IMG/VR virus record: IMGVR_UViG_3300009159_000179
Coordinates: 1-33,908 of that record
From: a virus
DNA: 33,908 nt
Strand: one strand, 5' to 3'
Shown here: positions 1 to 7,682 of the stretch, piece after piece
Layout: each line of letters opens with the position of its first letter
Position numbering within the stretch: position 1 is the stretch's first letter
Position numbers and translations under genes: made by a program
The notes under the pieces: model-generated
Database searches by the model: none
Told to the model about the DNA's origin: nothing
The model's input: the letters and a program-made list of their open reading frames with translations, nothing else

Positions 1-450
1 ATTAATGATTACGAAATCACTCTGATTAAATGCCGAATCTGTAATTATATAATCAATTTTAATTTTAGCGGTATGTTCTTTCTCACTTATACCAGGAACT
101 CGATAAACTCTTACGTCTCCTTGAACATAAGTTCCTTTATCTTCCTCTCCATCAGACGCGGCAGTTACACTTAGTTTTGTTATAGTGATTCCTGGGATAT
201 ATTCAGAAACCGAGTCTCTTATTTCCGCCTCAATATCTGAAAATGTTGGTCCATCCATAGGCTCAAAAATGTATTCATAAAGTCTTGTACCAAAATCAGG
301 TAAATAATATCTTGTACCTTTTCTAGTTAATAATAAATGAATTAAGTTTGCCCTAACCTCTTCATCACCATCTTGTGATAAAGAAAGATAATTACCTTTT
401 AAAGAATCTCTAAAAGGGAAGTTAACTCCATATGTTTTTCCTTCTGCCAT
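1..450 (-). CDS. Baseplate wedge protein, gp25-like (partial, runs off left edge)
   Basis: An open frame of 150 codons starts at the ATG at 450 and reaches base 1 without a stop, so the C-terminus is missing. The translation has the hallmark of the T4 gp25 / GPW-gp25 family: a helix followed by KGTRYYLPDFGTRLYEYIFEP-type residues (about 43-64), where the PDFGT(R)L core is diagnostic. An acidic helix (SDIEAEIRDSVSEYIPGI, about 71-88) and a strand-rich end follow. In T4, gp25 sits in the inner ring of the contractile baseplate wedge and helps trigger sheath assembly and contraction. A TATTTATA element lies only 4 nt upstream of the ATG on the coding strand. The family call is confident; the exact end cannot be seen. 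Confidence 0.9.
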   Translation of the reverse strand, partial: MAEGKTYGVNFPFRDSLKGNYLSLSQDGDEEVRANLIHLLLTRKGTRYYLPDFGTRLYEYIFEPMDGPTFSDIEAEIRDSVSEYIPGITITKLSVTAASDGEEDKGTYVQGDVRVYRVPGISEKEHTAKIKIDYIITDSAFNQSDFVIIN

Positions 451-454
451 ATAC

Positions 455-462
455 TATAAATA
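455..462 (-). promoter_or_regulatory. TATTTATA element before gp25-like gene
   Basis: The coding strand reads TATATTTATAGTAT and then the ATG. The same octamer or its TATTTATC variant recurs before many other genes here. Its function is inferred only. A distance of 4 nt to the start codon is too short for a classical -10 box with a leader. Confidence 0.35.
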
Positions 463-501
463 TAGTGTCGTAATATTTTCAATAAATAGATGTAAAATAA
501 A

Positions 502-526
502 AAATCACGACATAGTGTCGTGATTT
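502..526 (-). terminator. Intrinsic terminator after the reductase operon
   Basis: A perfect 11-bp stem (502-512 with 516-526) with a 3-nt loop is followed on the minus strand by TTTTTTATTTT. It lies 9 nt past the stop codon of the Cys-rich gene at 536. A second copy of the upstream arm (528-537 on the plus strand, TGTCGTGATT) directly precedes it, so two alternative hairpins are possible. Confidence 0.85.
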
Positions 527-535
527 CTGTCGTGA

Positions 536-751
536 TTATTTAGTAATCACATTTCCTTTTTTGTATTTTGGTTCGTATGGACAATTTAAACATCCATTCC
601 CGCAACAACTACCCCTTCGTTTATGATAACTTTCCGTCATCACCATTTTACCTTGTTCCCAATAAAAATCGGTAGGTAAATGTTTGTTTTTGGGGGTAAT
701 TTCTTTAATATGTAATTGGACAATCCAATCGTTAGATACGTTTACAGTCAT
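536..751 (-). CDS. Small cysteine-rich protein, DUF5522-like
   Basis: A 71-aa protein. Residues 30-60 read like the DUF5522 signature as I recall it from Bacteroidota proteins: a short aromatic strand, G-x-M-V-x-T-E-x-Y-H, then RRGSCCGNGCLNCPYEP. Four cysteines (CCxxxCxxC) suggest metal binding. The biochemical role of the family is not known to me. The gene starts immediately after the stop of the 29-codon ORF (752-841), is the last gene of the reductase operon, and is followed by a strong terminator. Co-transcription with a radical enzyme that needs reduced thiols makes a redox or metal-related role conceivable, but that is inference. It is also a host-lineage clue. Confidence 0.72.
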   Translation of the reverse strand: MTVNVSNDWIVQLHIKEITPKNKHLPTDFYWEQGKMVMTESYHKRRGSCCGNGCLNCPYEPKYKKGNVITK

Positions 752-841
752 TTAATTCTTTTTTCTCTGATTATAAAACGCTAACAACACTTGATATGTT
801 AACGTTACATTATTTCCCCACGATATTTTTACCTTTTCCAT
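752..841 (-). CDS. Possible 29-aa protein of unknown function
   Basis: The ATG at 841 opens a 29-codon frame (MEKVKISWGNNV, then TLTYQVLLAFYNQRKKN) ending in TAA at 752, one base before the next ORF's start at 751. It begins 8 bases after the reductase stop codon, so it fills the gap between two real genes exactly. No domain is recognised. The composition (basic ends, hydrophobic middle) looks protein-like. Tight packing is the only support, and it could be an untranslated spacer. Confidence 0.45.
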   Translation of the reverse strand: MEKVKISWGNNVTLTYQVLLAFYNQRKKN

Positions 842-849
842 TTTAAAGA

Positions 850-2709
850 TTATTTTATTTCACATCCACCTGCACCACAAGCGATTTCTCCACTTAGGTT
901 TGTTTCATCAGAATGTTCTACGACTTTAGTTAAGTCAATTGATTGTAATTTAATTACCATTGATTCAAATTCTTCTTTAGTACAGTCAGTGAATGGTGCT
1001 TGAATATAACTTCCACCATCATGAGGTAATACAGATAAACCATTATAGAAATCTCTATTATTCCACATCCAATCTCCCGCCAAATCCCAATCTTCAGGTT
1101 TTAAACTAATTGTTGCAGATACGTTGTGCATATTTGAACCCCCTCTATGTCCTGGTCTAACCCACTCTTGAGTTACTTTTTTAACTCTTTCCAATAATTG
1201 AAATGGACTTTCTGTTCTTAATATCGCACCTTCAGGGGCCTTTTGTGGTACCGAAATAACTGCGGTATCATGAGGTCTAAAGAATTCATCTTCAACTAAT
1301 TCAGGGTGATGTTCGCTTAAATATTGATAAATAGATTCATTTTTTCCAACACGAATTCTTCTGATATAATAATCATTATGCCAAGCGTGAATCCCTGAAG
1401 ATGTTCCTAAAGTTAATGATGTTGTTCCCGCAGGTTTTACTGTTGTAGTTCTTGCCGATTTATTAACACCGATTAATTTTGCAACTCTTTCGTTTTCTTC
1501 TTTAACAATTTTTGCCGACTCTTTCATGTTATAACCTAAAACAACACCCGAACCGATTCCCGTCATAGAAACACCGATTAACGCGTCTTTCTCAGTTGTT
1601 CTTTTCCAAATATCTCTTAAATAGTGGAAGTTAGTATAACCCGCTTGTAGTGTTCCAATAAACGCCGCCGCTCTAACACGGTTATTTAAATCTTCTTGTG
1701 ATTCAATGTCAGAAACATTTACTTCACATAAATTACAGAACTGATTAGGTCTTAATGCGATTTCACAACAAGGATTTGTTCCCCAATCTTTATCATTTGT
1801 AAAATAAATTCCTGGTTCACCTGCTCCTGAAGCCTCAATACGTTTCCATAAATCCATAAAAAATTCTTGAGTAATTTTATGTCTTAATAACGCCGCTGAG
1901 TTATTCGCTCTACCTCTTTGTGGGTTTGTTTCCCACCAATTACCTGACTTACAAGAAATCATTTCTTGGTCATCAGCACTAAACAAAGAAATTAATGCTG
2001 CTCGTCTAATACCTCCCGCAAGAACCGCGTCTGCGATATGACAAACCATGTCATGAACTTCAATAGGTGTTAATTTGTCTCCGTCTTGTTTTGATTCTAA
2101 AATACCTCTTAATTTATGTAAACAATCTTTAAGTGGTTGAGGTCCTGGAGCCTTTCCTCCTGATGTTACAAGTTGAGCCCCTTTCTGTCTGATATCTGAG
2201 AAATCAAAATCAGGTGTTGATACTTGTTCCCCAAAATAAGACTTGAATAATACTTTAATTGCGTCCGCCCATCCTTCGATTGAGTCTCCGATTAAGTATC
2301 GTCTTTTTCTATTCTCACTTGGTTTTCTAATTTCAGGTAATTTTTCTACGTGGTGTTTTTGTACTGAGTAACCAACACCTGTTCCACCTAACAATAGGAA
2401 CATTGATTCAGAAAATGCGTCCAAGTGGTCGATTGGTAAATAAGCACAGTTATAAATTCTGTTTGGTGATATTTCAATTGGTTTTCCACCAAATTGCATC
2501 GACCTCATTGAAGGTAATACTTTCTTATCATACACGAATTTATACACCTCTCTAATCTCACTTTCAAGTGATGGGTATTTTTTAATGTGCATGTTTATGT
2601 TTCGGGTTACTAATTCTTCCCAAGTTTCACGTCTGTTTAATTCAGGTACAAATTTTGCGTACTTCATATAGACTGTTAAGTCCGATAAAATTTTTTGTGA
2701 TGCGTCCAT
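850..2709 (-). CDS. nrdJ: Class II (adenosylcobalamin-dependent) ribonucleotide reductase, RTPR-like
   Basis: This 619-aa protein reduces ribonucleotides to deoxyribonucleotides for phage DNA synthesis, using a B12-generated thiyl radical. The motif NPCCEI gives the predicted thiyl cysteine C314 and E316, and FCNLCEV gives C325. The C-to-E (+2) and C-to-C (+11) spacings are identical to C408/E410/C419 of Lactobacillus RTPR. C88 (in RIYNCAY) matches the paired reducing cysteine C119. The C-terminal tail ends CGAGGCEIK, with C611 and C616 spaced like the RTPR tail pair C731/C736. LLLGGTGVGYSVQ and VKPAGTTSLTLG are further family motifs. It is about 120 residues shorter than RTPR (739 aa), so part of that enzyme's insert is probably reduced. 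No cobalamin riboswitch is visible; the gene follows the helicase closely. Confidence 0.93.
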   Translation of the reverse strand: MDASQKILSDLTVYMKYAKFVPELNRRETWEELVTRNINMHIKKYPSLESEIREVYKFVYDKKVLPSMRSMQFGGKPIEISPNRIYNCAYLPIDHLDAFSESMFLLLGGTGVGYSVQKHHVEKLPEIRKPSENRKRRYLIGDSIEGWADAIKVLFKSYFGEQVSTPDFDFSDIRQKGAQLVTSGGKAPGPQPLKDCLHKLRGILESKQDGDKLTPIEVHDMVCHIADAVLAGGIRRAALISLFSADDQEMISCKSGNWWETNPQRGRANNSAALLRHKITQEFFMDLWKRIEASGAGEPGIYFTNDKDWGTNPCCEIALRPNQFCNLCEVNVSDIESQEDLNNRVRAAAFIGTLQAGYTNFHYLRDIWKRTTEKDALIGVSMTGIGSGVVLGYNMKESAKIVKEENERVAKLIGVNKSARTTTVKPAGTTSLTLGTSSGIHAWHNDYYIRRIRVGKNESIYQYLSEHHPELVEDEFFRPHDTAVISVPQKAPEGAILRTESPFQLLERVKKVTQEWVRPGHRGGSNMHNVSATISLKPEDWDLAGDWMWNNRDFYNGLSVLPHDGGSYIQAPFTDCTKEEFESMVIKLQSIDLTKVVEHSDETNLSGEIACGAGGCEIK

Positions 2710-2742
2710 AGTTCTACTAATTCTTTTTTTTTATTTTTTTGG

Positions 2743-4119
2743 TTATTGTTTTTCTCTTTCTTTTCTTTTATCAATCAAATCCTTGATTCGTTGTCGATTT
2801 CTTTCTTCTGTCTGTTCTTCAAGACCTAAGAATGTTACTGATGATTCTGTATCAATATCTAACATACCGTTATCAAATTTACAGTTTTCAAACACAACAC
2901 CGTCATCACCAATTCTTGATTTAGTAATTGCAATTGTCGCTAATTTCATTTCTTTTTGTTGTAACGATTTTGCCACGGAAATAATTACGTGTCCAACCTG
3001 AGCTTTCTTAATTGACCCACCCATTTGGTCTGTTGTAACAACTTCAGAAGAAATAGAGCTTCTGTTACCTTGGGTTGCGGTCCAACCAACTAGGTCAAGT
3101 TCGTGACACATCGATTCAAATGCCCTCATTACAGACCCTTCAGACTTCCATTCGTCACCAAGGTTTTTGTTAGGTACCACACAATCAATATAATCAAGTA
3201 ATACCATATCAATCTTAACACCGTCAGCAATCATTTTTCTGATTTGTCCTTTGATTTGTAACATAGTTACAGTATCTGATGGTAATTTTTTAAGTATTAA
3301 CTTATTCTCCATAGAGTCTTTAATCTCTTTGACTTTAGCCATTACTTCTTCTTTCTTTATGGTTAACTCATCAGGATGTACTTTCGTCCATAGTGTGATG
3401 TGTTTTCTTTGAATAATTTTAGGGTTATCCTCAAAAAATATTTGTAGGACATTATATCCTAAATTAAATGCGTGATTTGAGATTTTGGTTAATAATGTTG
3501 ACTTACCAACACCTGTTGGGGCTAATATCACACCGATTTCTCCTCGTGCTAACCCACCTTTTAAGAGTCTATCAATACCTGGGATACCCATTGGTATTGG
3601 GTGCCTATAATCTTCGTTTAAAACCTCATCTAAATTATTAAAAACGTCTTCCGTACCATCTTCTCTTTCTCCCACTTGTAACGCCTCTCTAACGAGTGCC
3701 TCCAAAGTATCATAATTCTCAAATTCACCACCGTCAATTACTTTTTGAGCCTTAGTAATTGCTTTTTGTAACTCTTGTTGTTTACAGAATTTCAACGCTT
3801 TCTCTTGAACAAATTCTTGTCCCTCAGTTGGCGCGTCTTTAATTTTTGTTAACGTATCTAACACAATTTTAGACGCCAACTCTTGTTGTAGTTCTGATTT
3901 TGTAATTTGTTCTAAAGTGTCAAACGTTGGAGTGTGTTCGTATTTGGTGTAGTATTCCTTCACCATTTGAATGATTATCTTAAAGTATTTGTTTTCAAAA
4001 TAATTGTTCTCAATTACGTCAATAATTGACCTTGAAAAGTCTTTATCAACGATGATTTGATTTAATAATTGTATCTGAAAAGTACTCCCTAGATAATCGA
4101 AATTTTTATTTGACGCCAT
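2743..4119 (-). CDS. Replicative DNA helicase, DnaB / T4 gp41-like
   Basis: A 458-aa RecA-fold hexameric helicase. An N-terminal helical domain (about 1-130) and a linker lead into the ATPase domain. Walker A is APTGVGKST at 200-208, Walker B is MVLLDYIDCV at about 305-314, and the DnaB-type motif around WTATQGNRSS is present with a downstream KSRIGDDG-type segment. It should unwind parental DNA 5'-3' at the phage fork, as gp41 does. Length is close to gp41 and DnaB. It heads a run with the reductase and lies in a replication and recombination block. The start is preceded by an A/T-rich leader with TATTTATC 20 nt upstream and no Shine-Dalgarno. No primase is visible in this window. Confidence 0.9.
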   Translation of the reverse strand: MASNKNFDYLGSTFQIQLLNQIIVDKDFSRSIIDVIENNYFENKYFKIIIQMVKEYYTKYEHTPTFDTLEQITKSELQQELASKIVLDTLTKIKDAPTEGQEFVQEKALKFCKQQELQKAITKAQKVIDGGEFENYDTLEALVREALQVGEREDGTEDVFNNLDEVLNEDYRHPIPMGIPGIDRLLKGGLARGEIGVILAPTGVGKSTLLTKISNHAFNLGYNVLQIFFEDNPKIIQRKHITLWTKVHPDELTIKKEEVMAKVKEIKDSMENKLILKKLPSDTVTMLQIKGQIRKMIADGVKIDMVLLDYIDCVVPNKNLGDEWKSEGSVMRAFESMCHELDLVGWTATQGNRSSISSEVVTTDQMGGSIKKAQVGHVIISVAKSLQQKEMKLATIAITKSRIGDDGVVFENCKFDNGMLDIDTESSVTFLGLEEQTEERNRQRIKDLIDKRKEREKQ

Positions 4120-4139
4120 ATAATTTTAGTGTTGTTTAA

Positions 4140-4147
4140 GATAAATA
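4140..4147 (-). promoter_or_regulatory. TATTTATC element before helicase gene
   Basis: The coding strand reads TAATATTTATCTTAAAC, 20 nt ahead of the helicase ATG, in the 28-bp gap after the 152-aa gene. It shares TAATATTTATC with the elements before the sheath gene and the gene at 32013. Its function is inferred. Confidence 0.3.
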
Positions 4148-4606
4148 TTAGGCCTTAGTCGGAATTCCAAGGTACTCGTATGTTAAATTTTCTGTTGAAA
4201 AAATGTCAGTCAAATCCGAAAGTACACTTTTTATGTGCGGGCGTATGTCTACGGTGTATCTTATCTTTGGTGGGAAGATTTTTGCGTCCATCCTTCTATG
4301 ACAAATTGTCATATCTCCGTCCTTAATAAAAATGTTAAAATTTTCAGGACCATTAGTATATGATGTTTCAAGCATCATAGGGTTCTGTTTAATCTCGTAA
4401 GAATTGTCCAACAAATAAGTTGTCGCCTTCATTTTTAACTCATACTCTAAAGTATTTTTTAACTCATAAAGATATTCATAAAACTCGAGTGAGTTTTTTG
4501 CTTCAGGGTTATAATTTCTAACATTAAAAAATCTTTGGACGATGATGTTGTCGTTAACCATCATTAAAAATTCTAACTTCGTTGTTTCTTGGTCTTTCAT
4601 AATCAT
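4148..4606 (-). CDS. Unknown protein within the replication block
   Basis: A 152-aa protein I do not recognise. It starts MIMKDQETTKLEFLMMVND and has a mixed alpha/beta look: a hydrophobic strand, a long amphipathic helix (SLEFYEYLYELKNTLEYELK, about 48-67), a central strand region with aromatic residues, and a C-terminal helix (HIKSVLSDLTDIF). Cysteine is nearly absent (one, in MTICHRR), so a zinc site is unlikely. It begins 2 bases after the 5' nuclease stop codon and precedes the helicase, so it is co-transcribed with fork proteins. A replication accessory role, such as helicase loading (T4 gp59 position), is possible, but I see no sequence support for it. Confidence 0.75.
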   Translation of the reverse strand: MIMKDQETTKLEFLMMVNDNIIVQRFFNVRNYNPEAKNSLEFYEYLYELKNTLEYELKMKATTYLLDNSYEIKQNPMMLETSYTNGPENFNIFIKDGDMTICHRRMDAKIFPPKIRYTVDIRPHIKSVLSDLTDIFSTENLTYEYLGIPTKA

Positions 4607-4608
4607 TA

Positions 4609-5613
4609 TTATTTTTTTTTATAATTTTTCTTCTCTTTTCTTGTTAATTTTAGAAATGGGGTTAAGAAGTTTACCCAATTATTATCTCCTTTAGGTAAAA
4701 ATTTAAAGAATCCATCCTCCATCATCATTTTAATGATATTCCTATGTCCTCTCCCATCTGGGTCTAAAGATTCTGTGTAATATAGTTCTACGAGTGTTTT
4801 ACCTTCATCGGTAATTAGTGGGTTTGATAAGTCTACAATTTTTTCATTAATCTCAAAAAATTCATTTCCGTAAATTCCTGTTTTTGTTTTTCCTGACAGA
4901 AGATTTTTTAATACTGTATTATCTTTATCCTCAGATAACAATCTTTCCGCCTTTGTTAAAATGTCGGTTATATTAACCGTTTCGTCAAGTATCTCAGGAA
5001 ATAATTTAATTAAAGTTTTTTCACCTAAATAATAAATCCCATCAATATTATCGGATTTATCTCCTGCCAATATTTTATAGGTTTTTACGTTCTCATGTGG
5101 GATGGAATAGTCGTAGATTTTGATTTTATCCCCGTTCTTATACGTTTGTTTTGCCGATGGGGAATAGACACTCACCTTATCGGAAATAAGTTGTGTAAGG
5201 TCTTTATCTGACGAAAAAATGGTTTTAAATTCGTTGTGAGAAATCTGACAATAGTAAGCAATTAAATCATCCGCCTCATTATTGGTGACATTTATTTGTC
5301 TAATAAACATCTCCTCTAAATATTGTTTTACTCGTTCTTTTTGGGATTGGAAGGAACTCTCTTTGTACTCATTAATTTCCTTTGTGCGATTTTCTTTGTA
5401 TCTCGGATAGAGAAGTTTTCTACTTAAAGAATTTTCTTCTCCATCCCAAAATACAACTACTTTATCAAAATTTTGTTCTTCAATAAATCTTCTAATAGTA
5501 TTTAGGAAATGCCATATACCACCAATATGTTTACCGTCATGATAAAAATCTTTTACCCCATGAAATCCAATCTTAAGGAGGTTATTCCCATCGACTAATA
5601 ATGTTTTTATCAC
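4609..5613 (-). CDS. rnh: 5'-3' exonuclease / RNase H, FEN family (T4 rnh-like)
   Basis: A 334-aa metal-dependent 5' nuclease expected to remove RNA primers from lagging-strand fragments. The acidic residues of the FEN family are visible in order: D8 (LLVDGNNLL), D57 (VVFWDGE), then the arch region with RKLLYPRYKENR, E113/D115/D116 (NNEADDLIAYY), D136/D138 (FSSDKDLTQL) and D185/D188 in the helix-hairpin-helix start LAGDKSDNIDGI. Its length is close to T4 RNase H (305 aa). A 16-nt gap to the recombinase gene upstream and a 2-nt gap to the next gene place it in one operon. T4 RNase H rather than the host PolI-type exonuclease is favoured because of its gp32/UvsX neighbours. Confidence 0.9.
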   Translation of the reverse strand: MIKTLLVDGNNLLKIGFHGVKDFYHDGKHIGGIWHFLNTIRRFIEEQNFDKVVVFWDGEENSLSRKLLYPRYKENRTKEINEYKESSFQSQKERVKQYLEEMFIRQINVTNNEADDLIAYYCQISHNEFKTIFSSDKDLTQLISDKVSVYSPSAKQTYKNGDKIKIYDYSIPHENVKTYKILAGDKSDNIDGIYYLGEKTLIKLFPEILDETVNITDILTKAERLLSEDKDNTVLKNLLSGKTKTGIYGNEFFEINEKIVDLSNPLITDEGKTLVELYYTESLDPDGRGHRNIIKMMMEDGFFKFLPKGDNNWVNFLTPFLKLTRKEKKNYKKK

Positions 5614-5629
5614 TTGTATTGGTGTATAA

Positions 5630-6634
5630 TTATGACTGTTCTCTTTCTTCTTTTAAATCAAAATCACCATCTGTTCCGATGATTTCTTTCCAATAGTCGG
5701 CGTATTCTTTCTTATATTTTTCAATAGACGCCTTTTCTTCTGTCGCCTCTTTTCCCGCAATAAATCCATGAGGTGTTACGATGATTTTTCCATCTTCATA
5801 ACCTAAACCATTAATATGGTTTTTCATTACAGATACTTTAGTTCTTGATGCGAACTTAATTGTTCTTTTATCTTTAGTTGCGGTAATTTTAGTTGTACCC
5901 GCACCTTTTTGATTACCAAATAAGAATACTAAAGAAGAGTTTAACCAAATAGCCTCACCACCTTTTGCTTTAATTTTTGGTTGTCCGAATGGATTATCAG
6001 GTAACTCAACCCATGGTTGGTTAACAATGATTAACGTATTTTCAAATTTTGAGTCAGCCTTACGACTTCCTGAAATACGTTGGTTAATCCCCATCCCAAT
6101 TTTATCCGCCAATGTTGACGCGTTATGTTGTTTGCCTCCCTTTCCTTCAAAAGTCATTTTACAAGGAACAGAACCAACTGAATCCCACATAAAGCATAAA
6201 CTATAATCTAATTCACCTTTTTCTTGAGCATCTAATAGAGAGTTAATGTAATCGGTAATTTGTTCTATATAACTAAAGTTATTATTGAATATGTAAAATC
6301 CGTCCCAATCTAATTCTCCTGTTTCTTGGTCAACCACTTGCTCACAGTCAAAACCCATTAGTTTTGCGTGCTCAAATGACCATTTTTGTTCTGTAATAAT
6401 AAACACAGGAAGTATACCTTTCTTTTGAGCATCAACCGCAGTCTTTACCAATGCCGTTGTTTTTCCTGTATCCGAGTGACCTAAAAACATATTTAAATGT
6501 CCTATTGCGGGCCCTGGTAAACCGACTGCATCTAAGAAATCATTACCCAAATCAAAAAACCTTTGGGGTTTGTATTTCGCAGACGTTGAGAATTTATCTT
6601 TAATTGATTTAAAGTCGTTTTTCTTAATTGCCAT
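5630..6634 (-). CDS. uvsX: UvsX / RecA-like recombinase
   Basis: I choose the ATG at 6634 (MAIKKNDFKS), giving 334 aa. The longer frame to 6697 adds MSKYMSMFLFFN-type residues translated from the downstream arm of a terminator hairpin, so it is unlikely to be coding. Walker A is GHSDTGKTT at 52-60. Walker B-like residues occur in YSLCFMWDSVGSV, a RecA-type L2 region follows (RKADSKFENTLIIVNQPW), and the protein ends with an acidic tail. It should catalyse strand exchange and recombination-dependent replication together with the gp32-like SSB encoded just upstream. It is somewhat shorter than T4 UvsX (391 aa). Confidence 0.88.
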   Translation of the reverse strand: MAIKKNDFKSIKDKFSTSAKYKPQRFFDLGNDFLDAVGLPGPAIGHLNMFLGHSDTGKTTALVKTAVDAQKKGILPVFIITEQKWSFEHAKLMGFDCEQVVDQETGELDWDGFYIFNNNFSYIEQITDYINSLLDAQEKGELDYSLCFMWDSVGSVPCKMTFEGKGGKQHNASTLADKIGMGINQRISGSRKADSKFENTLIIVNQPWVELPDNPFGQPKIKAKGGEAIWLNSSLVFLFGNQKGAGTTKITATKDKRTIKFASRTKVSVMKNHINGLGYEDGKIIVTPHGFIAGKEATEEKASIEKYKKEYADYWKEIIGTDGDFDLKEEREQS

Positions 6635-6661
6635 ATTGTCTATGTGTTTGTTAAATGTTTT

Positions 6662-6722
6662 GTTAAAAAATAAGAACATGGACATATACTTGGACACGAT
6701 GTCCTAGTAAGTGTCCATGTTC
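6662..6722 (-). terminator. Long hairpin terminator after the SSB gene
   Basis: Arms 6674-6690 and 6706-6722 pair at 15 of 17 positions. An inner stem GGACA/TGTCC (6692-6696 with 6700-6704) has a 3-nt loop. The minus strand then runs TTATTTTTT. The hairpin starts 6 nt past the SSB stop codon. It separates the SSB message from the uvsX operon and also could shield the SSB mRNA 3' end. Confidence 0.85.
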
Positions 6723-6728
6723 AATAAC

Positions 6729-7589
6729 TTAGAATGGTAATTCTTCGTCAGGTTGGTCACCCGCTTGTGGGTCAATAGTTGGTTGTTTTTCAGATTTACC
6801 TCCCATAGAAATTTCTGACTCATCAGAGTTTCCATATGCGTATCCACCTTTGTCACTATCCCAACGTGGAGTTTCTCCTCGTGCAATTGCTTCAAGATAT
6901 TCTACAGGTTTTTTAGAATAAACGTCAGACCAAGTAAGTTCGTCAGTAATCCAAGATTTTGCAGTCTCGGTGTCTGTGTGAACAGGTCCTGCGTCTTCAT
7001 ACATAACAGTTTGGATGACCGTATAAACGGCACCTTTAGGGGTTTTTGCTTTGGTTAATTCAAGGATAATGTCACGACCTGTTGTTGTGTCAGTAATATC
7101 ACCTTTAGCTCTCCAAATAGGAATAATTTTGTCAAGGATTCCTTCATTCTTGTAATTGTGTTTGAAACGCCAGAATTTAACTCCGTCCGCCTCATTATCA
7201 CGGTCAATTACTTTTACGATGTAAAATTTACGAGGTTTGTATTGTTTAGCAAGTTCTTTGTCAGAATCTCTGCCCGTAGACATTAATTCTTCGTTAACTT
7301 CACTCAAAGGTGAACGTTCATTATCATTCTTGCCTGGGTCGAATAACTTTACCCATTTTCCGTCCACTTGAATCTCGTGGAACCATACTTCTTTAAAAGG
7401 TGAAGAACCATCAGGTGTTGGTAAGATTCTTAATCTTTTTTGACCTTGTTTCTCGTTATCCTTAAGGATTGCCGCGAAATACTTTTTCAATCTATCTTCT
7501 TGAGATATTTTTGAAGTGGAAGTATAACCACCTTGTTTTGATTTTTCGTACTGTGCCAGTACTGAATCTAGGGAATTGTTTGTCGCCAT
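6729..7589 (-). CDS. Single-stranded DNA-binding protein, gp32-like
   Basis: A 286-aa protein. It has an N-terminal basic region (KISQEDRLKKYF, about 27-38) suited to cooperative contacts, then an OB-fold-like core with RLRILPTPDGSSPFKEVWFHEI, PRKFYIVKVIDRDNEADGVK and the gp32-type FWRFKHNYKNEGI segment. A low-complexity acidic tail ends DQPDEELPF. Its size and tripartite layout match T4 gp32 (301 aa). It should coat ssDNA at forks and recruit UvsX and the helicase. It contains no cysteine at all, so the structural zinc site of T4 gp32 is absent. The C-terminal tip resembles the bacterial SSB interaction tip (acidic run ending in PF). It has its own promoter and terminator, consistent with high expression. 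Confidence 0.88.
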   Translation of the reverse strand: MATNNSLDSVLAQYEKSKQGGYTSTSKISQEDRLKKYFAAILKDNEKQGQKRLRILPTPDGSSPFKEVWFHEIQVDGKWVKLFDPGKNDNERSPLSEVNEELMSTGRDSDKELAKQYKPRKFYIVKVIDRDNEADGVKFWRFKHNYKNEGILDKIIPIWRAKGDITDTTTGRDIILELTKAKTPKGAVYTVIQTVMYEDAGPVHTDTETAKSWITDELTWSDVYSKKPVEYLEAIARGETPRWDSDKGGYAYGNSDESEISMGGKSEKQPTIDPQAGDQPDEELPF

Positions 7590-7615
7590 ATAATTTAAGT
7601 TTTAATTGTTTAATA

Positions 7616-7644
7616 AGTATAAGTGTCAGCCTTTGTTTTGTCAA
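7616..7644 (-). promoter_or_regulatory. Sigma70-like promoter for the SSB gene
   Basis: On the minus strand TTGACA (7644-7639) and TATACT (7621-7616) are separated by exactly 17 bp. This is the best consensus promoter I see in the window. The TTTG just at the -33 side would also suit a Bacteroidota-type promoter. Its -10 end lies 26 nt before the SSB ATG, and the preceding gene's terminator sits just upstream. Confidence 0.7.
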
Positions 7645-7652
7645 ATAATTTT

Positions 7653-7679
7653 AAAAAAAAACGGTCAATTAAGACCGTT
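7653..7679 (-). terminator. Intrinsic terminator after the proline-rich protein gene
   Basis: A 7-bp stem AACGGTC/GACCGTT (7660-7666 with 7673-7679) with a 6-nt loop is followed by an eight-T run on the minus strand (7660-7653). It lies 3 nt beyond the stop codon at 7683 and insulates the SSB promoter. Confidence 0.9.
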
Positions 7680-7682
7680 AAT

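Noticed and set aside
6635-6697. N-terminal extension of the UvsX-like protein (MSKYMSMFLFFN...)
   Set aside because: It is translated from the arm of the SSB terminator hairpin and its T-rich tail. The ATG at 6634 gives a normal recombinase N-terminus.
6704-6895. 63-codon minus-strand ORF overlapping the SSB gene end
   Set aside because: It lies in another frame of the SSB gene and the terminator hairpin, and has no protein-like pattern.
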